From positions 1 through 10,437 of the forward strand of contig JAODAU010000198.1 in the NCBI GenBank assembly GCA_025463615.1: a stretch of 10,437 nt of DNA, read 5' to 3'. Numbering within the stretch: position 1 is the first letter of the stretch; every line of letters starts with the position of its first letter. Shown one piece after another: positions 5,410 to 10,437 of this stretch. The translations under genes were made by a program, and so were the position numbers. The DNA comes from Microbacteriaceae bacterium. Its GTDB lineage: Bacteria > Actinomycetota > Actinomycetes > Actinomycetales > Microbacteriaceae. The notes under the pieces are model-generated. The model was not told where the DNA came from. It saw nothing but the letters and a program-made list of their open reading frames with translations, and searched no databases.

Positions 5410-6104
5410 CCGGCACTCGCGCGCGCGGCACCGGGCTCGTCGCCCTCTGCCTCGTGGTGGCGCTCGGTGGGATCGGCGCGGCGCGGGCCCCCGCGCAGAA
5501 CGACGCGCTCTGCATCCCGCTGCTCATGACGTGCCCGGCGCCCACCCAGGCACCGTCGCCGACACCATCGCCGAGCCCGACGAAATCCACGCCCCCGGGC
5601 GGGATCGTCGGGGGTCTACTCGGCGGGGTGCCGGGCACCACGACGGCACCCGGGGCCCAGCCCGCGGTGCCGCTCGCGATCGCCGACCCGAACGCGCCGA
5701 CGTTCACACTGCCGGCCGCGCAGCTGGGCGGCACGTCGATCTCGATCACCGGGCTGCACTCGGTGAGCGTGGTGACGGTTCCGCTGGCGGACGGATCGCG
5801 CACCCCCGTGATCAAGCTCGTCGCCGACGACATTGCCATCCCCGGCTTCACGCTCGACGTGCGCAAGGCCACCGGGCCCAAGCTCGTGACCACCACCAGC
5901 CGCATGGAGCTGCGCGGCAACGTGCAGGTCTACCTCGACTCGGTGACCGGGTCGCTGAGCGACGGCACCGGGGTGAGCTTCGGCGCGGCGACCCCGCCGC
6001 CGGGCAACGAGTTCCCGAGCACGCTGCTGCGCGTGACCCTCGGGCTGGTGGGCGTGACCGCCGACTCGATCGTGCTCACCACCTCGCACGAGGCGCTCAA
6101 GTGA
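5406..6104 (+). CDS. Exported protein with Pro/Ser/Thr linker and beta-rich domain; start uncertain
   Basis: Coding character is clear from about 5406 to the TGA at 6102-6104, about 232 residues. A signal peptide (TGTRARGTGLVALCLVVALGG, ending near AARAPAQ) is followed by a Cys pair in LCIPLLMTC and a linker of PSPTPSPSPTKS type. A glycine-rich stretch and a beta-rich domain (about 95-232) complete it. The motif FTLPAAQLGGTS resembles FQISASQLEGSG of the DUF6230 protein encoded two genes upstream. No ATG, GTG or TTG lies at the proper place. The CTG at 5406 overlaps the DUF6114 stop as CTGA and would give an ideal signal peptide. The nearest canonical alternatives are GTG at 5289, deep inside the DUF6114 gene, and GTG at 5454, inside the signal peptide. 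A frameshift near 5385-5405 is possible. It appears to be the third gene of the envelope operon; no family is recognised. Confidence 0.65.
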   Translation: MTGTRARGTGLVALCLVVALGGIGAARAPAQNDALCIPLLMTCPAPTQAPSPTPSPSPTKSTPPGGIVGGLLGGVPGTTTAPGAQPAVPLAIADPNAPTFTLPAAQLGGTSISITGLHSVSVVTVPLADGSRTPVIKLVADDIAIPGFTLDVRKATGPKLVTTTSRMELRGNVQVYLDSVTGSLSDGTGVSFGAATPPPGNEFPSTLLRVTLGLVGVTADSIVLTTSHEALK

Positions 6105-6114
6105 ACTGAAGCCT

Positions 6115-6176
6115 CCGCGAGTGGTCGCTTATGGCGGGAAAGAGGCCCGCAAGAGACCGAAAGTGACCACTCGCGG
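6115..6176. repeat. Long inverted repeat between convergent genes
   Basis: Sixteen-base arms (6115-6130 and 6161-6176) match at 15 positions, with a G-T wobble at the remaining one; the outer 12 (CCGCGAGTGGTC / GACCACTCGCGG) are perfect. Inside is a second small stem, GCGGG (6134-6138) with CCCGC (6146-6150). It starts 11 bp after the exported-protein stop and ends 5 bp from the stop of the opposite-strand YciI-like gene, so it could terminate transcription from both sides. There is no T-tract. The sequence resembles dispersed palindromic repeats I recall from Microbacteriaceae, which cannot be checked here. Confidence 0.7.
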
Positions 6177-6181
6177 GGTTG

Positions 6182-6454
6182 TTACGGGAACTCCAGCGCG
6201 TTCCAGTCGAGGATGCGCGACGAGGCCACCAGACCCTCGAGCACGAACGGGTCGCCGGTGCGGAAACGCTCCGCCGCCTCCCGGGTGCGGAACACGGCCA
6301 TCGAGCCCTCCGCCTCCGGGTCGCCGAAGGTGCCGATCATGAGCACCTCGCCGCCCGTGGCGAACTCGTCCAGGTAGGCGCGGTGGCGGGGGTAGACGGC
6401 CATCACCCGATCCATCGCACCGGGGGCCATCTCGTAGAAGCTCACCGCATACAT
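6182..6454 (-). CDS. YciI-like (YCII) domain protein
   Basis: The protein has 90 residues, the normal size for this ferredoxin-like fold (PF03795). It runs from MYAVSFYEMAPG to ILDWNALEFP. The two residues usually placed in the family's putative active site are present: His24 in YPRHRAYLDEF and Asp68 in GDPFVLEGLV. The FRTREAAERF helix between them is typical. Biochemical roles in the family are mostly unknown, and only a few members have an assigned enzymatic activity, so no reaction is claimed. It is a single-gene unit convergent with the exported-protein gene and divergent from the phytochrome gene. The start at 6454 fits the family N-terminus and a leaderless promoter; the 17 in-frame codons upstream of it are not conserved in character. 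Confidence 0.88.
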   Translation of the reverse strand: MYAVSFYEMAPGAMDRVMAVYPRHRAYLDEFATGGEVLMIGTFGDPEAEGSMAVFRTREAAERFRTGDPFVLEGLVASSRILDWNALEFP

Positions 6455-6460
6455 GGGTGC

Positions 6461-6466
6461 AGCGTA
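6461..6466 (-). promoter_or_regulatory. -10 element TACGCT for a probable leaderless YciI-like transcript
   Basis: On the minus strand TACGCT (TAnnnT) ends exactly six bases before the ATG at 6454, the same geometry as at the TetR gene. No Shine-Dalgarno sequence is present. A weak TTCTGT sits 17 bases further upstream as a possible -35. Confidence 0.45.
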
Positions 6467-6600
6467 GCGAGCCGGTGCGTCGCACAGAAGGGCCGGTCTG
6501 CACAATCCCTCGAATTGCGTGGGCCGAACGAGCTAGGGTTCGAGCAGTACCCCCGCCGGCGGCGGCTTCAGCATGCCGCGGCGACAACGATCGGCCCCGG

Positions 6601-8601
6601 ATGACCCAGACCCTGCCCCCCGCGACCCCGGGCACAGCCCCGTCCGAGATCCGGCTCCCGCCCGGCGAGCTGCAGCGGCTGGCCGAGTGCGTGCTCGAGC
6701 CGATCCGCTTCCCCGGCGCGGTGCAGGCGCACGGCGTGCTGCTCGCGATGCGCCGCGACGACCTGGTGATCACGCACGTGAGCGACAACGCGGGAACCGT
6801 GCTCGGGGCGGAGCCCGTGGCCCTGTTCGGTCGGCGGCTCGACGAGCTGGTCGGGGCGGATGCCGTGGCCGGCGTGCGCGACATCCTCGACCCGGCGACC
6901 AACGCCTCCAACCCGCTCGACGTCACCGTGGGCGGGGTGACCTTCGACGCGATCGCGCACGAGGGCGACGACCTCGTGATCGTGGAGTTCGAGCCGCAGG
7001 ATGCCGAGGTCGCCCAGCGCACCGCCGACATGCGCGCCGCCTTCCGTAGGCTGGCCACCGCGCCGACCGTCACCGAGCTGTGGCGGGAGAGCGCGCTCGA
7101 GCTGCGGCGCATCACCGGCTTCGACCGGGTGATGGTCTACCACTTCCACCCCGACGGGCACGGCGAGGTGGTGGGCGAGGCCAGGGCCGACGACATGGAG
7201 CCGTACCTGGGGCTGCACTACCCGGCATCCGACATCCCGGCGCAGGCGCGCGCCCTCTACGTGACGAAACTGTCGCGCATGATCGCGAGCAGCGACGGAC
7301 CGGCGGCCACGCTGCTGGCCGACGCGAACGTGCCGCAGCGCGACCTCGACCTCGGGGGCGCCGAGCTGCGGGCCGTGTCGCCGCATCACCTCGAGTTCAT
7401 GCGGAACATGGGGCAGGCATCCACCTTCTCGCTGTCTCTCGTGCGCGCCGGCGAGCTGGTGGGCATGATCACCTGCGCCCACCGCACGCCGCGACGGATC
7501 GGGTACGGCGTGCGTGAAGGCCTCGAGATCCTGGCCAACCAGGTCGCGCTGCAGCTCGCCGGCATGGTGGAGATCGCGCGGCTCGCGCAGCGCGACGAAC
7601 TGCGGCACGTGCGCGCGGCCCTGCTGCGGCAGGTGGGCGACGCCGACGACCTGCCGCGGGCCCTGCTGCGCGACGAGGTGACGCTGCTCGACCTCATCCC
7701 GGCCGACGGTGCGGCCATCCACCTCGGCGATCGGATCGAGACCATCGGGGAGGCCCCCTCGGCCGCGCAGGTCGCGGCGCTCGGCGACGAACTCGTGCGG
7801 CGGCACGGATCGCTGTCATTCACCAGCAACGCGATCCGGCTCGACCATCCCGAGCTCGCCCCGCTGATGCCGAACATGGCCGGCGTGATGGTCTCCCCGC
7901 TCGGCGACGGCGACTACATCGCGTGGTTCCGCGGCGAGGTCACCCAGACCGTCGACTGGCTGGGCGACATGTCGCCGCGCAACCGGCAGACGCCGCTCTC
8001 GCCGCGCAACTCCTTCTCCGCCTGGTCGGAGGACGTCACCGGAACCTCCCTCCCCTGGACCCTGCTCGAGGATGAGGCCGTCGACCTCTGCCGCGACCTC
8101 GGCGCCGCCCTGCTGCACCGGGCGTCGTCGCAGCTCGCCGAACTCGCGCTGCGCGACCCGCTCACCGGGCTACCCAACCGCCGCCTGCTCATGGACCGGC
8201 TGTCGCAGGCGCTCTCCCGCGCGGACCGGGCCGGGCTCGCGGTGCTCTTCATCGACCTCGACCGGTTCAAACAGATCAACGACACCCTCGGGCACGCTGC
8301 CGGCGACGACGTGCTCGTTCGCGTCGCAGAATGCCTGCGCGCCACCGCCCGCGCCGAAGACACGGTGGCCCGGCTCGGCGGCGACGAGTTCGTGGTGCTC
8401 TGCGAGAACACCACGCGCGCGCAGGCCGAGGCGGTCGCGTCGCGCGTGCGGGCGGCGGTCGCCGAACTGGGCGACTCGGGGAGCGGGGTACGGATCGCGG
8501 CATCCGTCGGTGTCTCCATGGCCGCAGCCGACTCGGATGCCTCGCAGGTGCTCACGGCGGCCGATGCGGCTATGTATCGGGCGAAGGTGGCGGGGAGGTA
8601 G
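6601..8601 (+). CDS. bphP: Bacteriophytochrome with GGDEF diguanylate cyclase output domain
   Basis: The protein has 666 residues. Domains are an N-terminal PAS (about 25-130), GAF (145-325), PHY (330-505), a helical linker and GGDEF (512-664). Cys30 sits in ECVLEPIRFPG, the biliverdin-attachment position of bacterial phytochromes. The chromophore pocket has PASDIP (208-213, Asp211) and SPHHLEFMRNMG (260-271, His263). The PHY tongue keeps WFRGE and PRNSF (468-472). The cyclase has RDPLTGLPNR, an intact GGDEF (593-597) and the RxxD inhibitory site RAED (584-587). It should therefore convert two GTP to cyclic di-GMP under red/far-red control, with product feedback. No EAL domain follows, and no heme oxygenase gene lies in the window to supply biliverdin. 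The ATG at 6601 lacks a clear Shine-Dalgarno site; it is chosen because the N-terminal extension before Cys30 has the usual length. The gene stands alone, divergent from the YciI-like gene. Confidence 0.95.
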   Translation: MTQTLPPATPGTAPSEIRLPPGELQRLAECVLEPIRFPGAVQAHGVLLAMRRDDLVITHVSDNAGTVLGAEPVALFGRRLDELVGADAVAGVRDILDPATNASNPLDVTVGGVTFDAIAHEGDDLVIVEFEPQDAEVAQRTADMRAAFRRLATAPTVTELWRESALELRRITGFDRVMVYHFHPDGHGEVVGEARADDMEPYLGLHYPASDIPAQARALYVTKLSRMIASSDGPAATLLADANVPQRDLDLGGAELRAVSPHHLEFMRNMGQASTFSLSLVRAGELVGMITCAHRTPRRIGYGVREGLEILANQVALQLAGMVEIARLAQRDELRHVRAALLRQVGDADDLPRALLRDEVTLLDLIPADGAAIHLGDRIETIGEAPSAAQVAALGDELVRRHGSLSFTSNAIRLDHPELAPLMPNMAGVMVSPLGDGDYIAWFRGEVTQTVDWLGDMSPRNRQTPLSPRNSFSAWSEDVTGTSLPWTLLEDEAVDLCRDLGAALLHRASSQLAELALRDPLTGLPNRRLLMDRLSQALSRADRAGLAVLFIDLDRFKQINDTLGHAAGDDVLVRVAECLRATARAEDTVARLGGDEFVVLCENTTRAQAEAVASRVRAAVAELGDSGSGVRIAASVGVSMAAADSDASQVLTAADAAMYRAKVAGR

Positions 8602-8621
8602 TTCGGGGGTTCGCGTGGGGC

Positions 8622-8725
8622 GATCGGGTCGGGGTCCTCATTCCGAGAGACTTCCGGCGGCGCATCTGCGATGCGTCGCTTGCCAGGCCCAACCAGTCTC
8701 TCGGAATGAAGACCCCGACCCGCTC
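8622..8725. repeat. 104-bp inverted repeat with a nested hairpin
   Basis: The arms 8625-8652 and 8695-8722 are 28 bases each and match at 27 positions (single C-A mismatch at 8637/8710). Adding three bases on each side brings one more mismatch and two more matches. The 42-base loop contains its own stem, CGCAT (8661-8665) with ATGCG (8671-8675). It is far longer than an intrinsic terminator and carries no T-tract. It may be a REP-like or miniature mobile element, or a strong transcript 3' end; no target-site duplication is evident. Confidence 0.8.
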
Positions 8726-8746
8726 GTCGGCGCGGTGGAGCTAGGT

Positions 8747-8763
8747 CGATCGCATCGCGATCG
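8747..8763. repeat. Perfect 7-bp hairpin
   Basis: CGATCGC (8747-8753) and GCGATCG (8757-8763) are separated by ATC. This is a small perfect palindrome within the repeat-rich gap. Its role is unknown. Confidence 0.6.
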
Positions 8764-8776
8764 CGCGACCCCAGCG

Positions 8777-8799
8777 CCGACGAAGCTGTGCTTCGTCGG
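8777..8799. repeat. Perfect 10-bp hairpin
   Basis: CCGACGAAGC (8777-8786) and GCTTCGTCGG (8790-8799) flank a TGT loop. It is a very stable stem without a following T-tract, about 150 bases before the endonuclease start. It could be a Rho-independent-like stop for readthrough from the phytochrome gene or part of a repeat family. Confidence 0.65.
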
Positions 8800-8886
8800 T
8801 TCACGCGATAGGCGGGTCGAGCTCGTCGAGACCTCACGTGGCCATCACGCGGCTCCACTCCCTCACAGGGACAGACATTCGAGCAG

Positions 8887-8895
8887 TTGTCCACA
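8887..8895 (+). promoter_or_regulatory. DnaA-box-like sequence TTGTCCACA
   Basis: The nonamer TTGTCCACA equals the consensus DnaA box described for high-GC actinobacteria such as Streptomyces. It is a single copy, about 15 bases upstream of the putative -35 of the HNH endonuclease gene, so it is not an origin. It could be a DnaA-responsive promoter element or a chance match. Confidence 0.4.
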
Positions 8896-8909
8896 GATTC
8901 GTGGTCACG

Positions 8910-8939
8910 TTAGCATTTGCATTCTGGGTGTGGGACAAT
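8910..8939 (+). promoter_or_regulatory. Putative promoter of the HNH endonuclease gene
   Basis: TTAGCA (8910-8915) and GACAAT (8934-8939) are 18 bases apart, each matching four of six consensus positions. The -10 ends six bases before the ATG at 8946, so the transcript is probably leaderless; GAGG next to the ATG is too close to serve as a normal ribosome-binding site. The segment 8900-8945 is visibly more A/T-rich than its surroundings. Confidence 0.45.
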
Positions 8940-8945
8940 AGAGGT

Positions 8946-10316
8946 ATGAATCACCTTTCCGAGTTCGTCGCCGCGGCGGCCGCGTGGGCACAGCTCACGC
9001 CGCCGGTCGATGGTGAGCTCTCGGATGCTGATCTGGTCGCTTTCCAGCGGCACTTCGCCGAGGTACGGCGCACCGCCGACCTCCGGCTCGCTCAGCTGGC
9101 GGCGATCACCGCACACCGTTCACGACCCGAACTTGGCTCCGACGGCCTCGCACAACGAACCGGGGCGCGAACGCCCGAGCAGTACGTGCAGCAGGTCACC
9201 GGCGTCAGCCGACGCGAGGCCGGCACGCTCGTCCGCGTCGGGGAGCTGATGGATGCGGCGGCCGTGACGCCAGGGGCACCGCCGGACGAGGTTTCGGCGG
9301 CGCCGTGGCTGCGGGCGGTCATGAACGCGGTCGAGGCGCTAGCACTCACGACGGGCGCCGCCGACGTCGTCCGCGCAGCGCTGACCGGCCTCGACGCGAC
9401 CGACGATCTGCTGCACGACGCCGCGGCCGAGCTGATCCGCGAGGCGGCGACGCTCAGCGAGGAGAAACTCGCGACTCGCGCGCGGCAGGTCCGCGACCGC
9501 CTCGACGAGGCCAGCGTCGCCGGGCGCGAGGAGCAGTTGCGGGAGAAAAGGTGCCTGCACCTCTACCCGCAGCCTGACGGCACCACGCGCATTTCCGGCG
9601 TCCTCGACCCCGAATCGGCAGCGCGGCTGACCGCGGCGATCGACGCCGCCACGTCACCCCGCCGCGGCGGCCCGAGATTCGTCGACCCCGCGTCGAAGGA
9701 GCGCGCTCAACGCCTCGTCGACGACCCCCGCACAACGCCGCAGATCGCGCTCGACGCCCTCGTCGACCTCGTGAAGCTCGGAGTCGCGGGCGACTCCACG
9801 CACATCGTGGGCTCCCACAAGCCGACCGTCCGCCTTCACGTCACCGCGCGTGATCTCGACCGCCGGGCCGGTGCAGCGCACTTCGAAGGGCAGACCGGTT
9901 CAGTGAGCATCGCGACGGCCGAGCGGCACCTCTGCGCCGACGGCTTCGTGCCGATCCTGTTCAACGACGACGGCGACCGGGTCCTCAACCTCGGCCGATC
10001 GCAACGCCTCTTCTCACTAAGACAACGAACAGCGCTCGAAGCCCGCGACGGCGGATGCCGCTTCCCCAACTGCGACAGACCACCCAGCTGGACCGAGGCC
10101 CACCACATCAACCCGTGGCATGAAAAAAACGGGCGAACAGACATCGCCGACGGAATCCTCCTCTGCCGACACCATCACCTGCTGATCCACAACAACGGCT
10201 GGCAGGTGACGCGCACGGGAACGGATTATTTCGTGGTGCCGCCACGCTCCCTCGACCCCAAGCAGATTCCGATTCCCGCAGTCGCGAAGGGTGTGGCAAG
10301 TGTCCGTGCAGCGTGA
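8946..10316 (+). CDS. DUF222 domain HNH endonuclease (13E12 repeat family)
   Basis: The protein has 456 residues and the two-part layout of this actinobacterial family. A long, mostly helical DUF222 region occupies about 20-330, including ADLRLAQLAAITAHRSRPE, the VSRREAGTLVRVGELM helix and RCLHLYPQPDGTTRISGVLDPE. The HNH nuclease domain is at about 365-425. In it a zinc-type pair Cys371/Cys376 (CRFPNC) precedes EAHHINPWH (His386, His387, His392), then LLCRHHHLLIHNNGW (Cys407, His409-411, Asn416-417). The HNH motif is complete and the frame is uninterrupted, so the gene is probably active. The biological role of the family is not settled; members occur in many copies in Microbacteriaceae and mycobacteria and are often treated as mobile or selfish. 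The start at 8946 matches the usual short N-terminus and a leaderless promoter; an in-frame ATG at 8838 would add promoter sequence. Confidence 0.93.
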   Translation: MNHLSEFVAAAAAWAQLTPPVDGELSDADLVAFQRHFAEVRRTADLRLAQLAAITAHRSRPELGSDGLAQRTGARTPEQYVQQVTGVSRREAGTLVRVGELMDAAAVTPGAPPDEVSAAPWLRAVMNAVEALALTTGAADVVRAALTGLDATDDLLHDAAAELIREAATLSEEKLATRARQVRDRLDEASVAGREEQLREKRCLHLYPQPDGTTRISGVLDPESAARLTAAIDAATSPRRGGPRFVDPASKERAQRLVDDPRTTPQIALDALVDLVKLGVAGDSTHIVGSHKPTVRLHVTARDLDRRAGAAHFEGQTGSVSIATAERHLCADGFVPILFNDDGDRVLNLGRSQRLFSLRQRTALEARDGGCRFPNCDRPPSWTEAHHINPWHEKNGRTDIADGILLCRHHHLLIHNNGWQVTRTGTDYFVVPPRSLDPKQIPIPAVAKGVASVRAA

Positions 10317-10355
10317 TTGCACTGGGCCCCTTCGAGAGCCTTCCCCACCGAGCCG

Positions 10356-10380
10356 CCGGCCGATTCCGCGAATCGTCCGG
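10356..10380 (+). terminator. Terminator-like hairpin after the HNH gene
   Basis: CCGG-C-CGATTC and GAATCG-T-CCGG pair around a CGC loop with a single C/T mismatch. It lies 40 bases after the endonuclease stop. There is no T-tract, as is common for GC-rich actinobacterial 3' ends. The rest of the final 121 bases shows nothing recognisable. Confidence 0.45.
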
Positions 10381-10437
10381 ACTGCGCGGCGTGGGCCCCG
10401 GGACCGGTTTGCCGTGACCAGTGACCGGAGCGGGGTC

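Larger units (their letters stand above)
8602..8945. other. Gene-free, palindrome-rich stretch between the phytochrome and HNH genes
   Basis: These 344 bases contain no credible gene on either strand. They hold a 104-bp inverted repeat beginning 20 bp after the phytochrome stop, two further perfect hairpins, a GTCGAG..CTCG..GAGACC patch (8816-8833) similar to repeats seen between genes of Microbacteriaceae, a DnaA-box sequence and the promoter of the endonuclease gene. Confidence 0.7.

Noticed and set aside
10406..10437. GTG-led frame at the right edge as the start of another gene
   Set aside because: Only about ten codons are visible, with no ribosome-binding site or recognisable peptide.
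1..10437. CRISPR arrays, tRNA or rRNA genes, insertion sequences with transposases, prophage genes
   Set aside because: No regularly spaced repeats, cloverleaf sequences, rRNA segments, transposase motifs or phage proteins could be recognised on either strand.

Overview
The window is high-GC (roughly 70% by eye) DNA that fits an actinobacterium, most likely of the Microbacteriaceae. The signs are strong G/C-ending codon use, a DUF222-HNH (13E12-type) endonuclease gene, a DUF6230/DUF6114 gene pair of the kind found in actinobacteria, leaderless-looking promoters (TAnnnT six bases before the ATG), and recurrent GGATGC/GCATCC hexamers. The family assignment is inference; no rRNA or tRNA gene is present to test it.

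Left part (1-3563, minus strand): a tightly packed operon transcribed leftwards and running off the window. It encodes an MFS permease, a GH1 beta-glycosidase, an HSL-type alpha/beta hydrolase and the N-terminus of a beta-lactamase-fold serine hydrolase. All three junctions are 4-base ATGA start/stop overlaps. A divergent TetR-family regulator (3644-4273) lies across an 80-bp gap that carries a 29-bp palindrome, a good candidate operator for both directions. The set looks like a regulated uptake-and-hydrolysis module for a small glycoside that may also carry ester groups.

Middle (4274-6104, plus strand): a three-gene cell-envelope operon. It comprises a DUF6230 exported protein, a DUF6114 four-helix membrane protein (TGATG junction) and a second exported protein with a Pro/Ser/Thr linker that has no canonical start at its junction. 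The leader of the first gene can fold so that its Shine-Dalgarno sequence is fully paired with an upstream segment resembling the 3' end of 16S rRNA. This is the least described part of the window. A long inverted repeat separates it from a convergent YciI-like gene (6182-6454).

Right part (6455-10437): a bacteriophytochrome fused to a GGDEF diguanylate cyclase (6601-8601) that keeps its biliverdin cysteine, chromophore-pocket motifs, PRxSF tongue, GGDEF active site and RxxD inhibitory site. A 344-bp gene-free stretch follows, packed with palindromes (including 28-nt arms with one mismatch) and an actinobacterial DnaA-box sequence. Then comes a complete DUF222-HNH endonuclease gene (8946-10316). 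The last 121 bases hold only a terminator-like hairpin.
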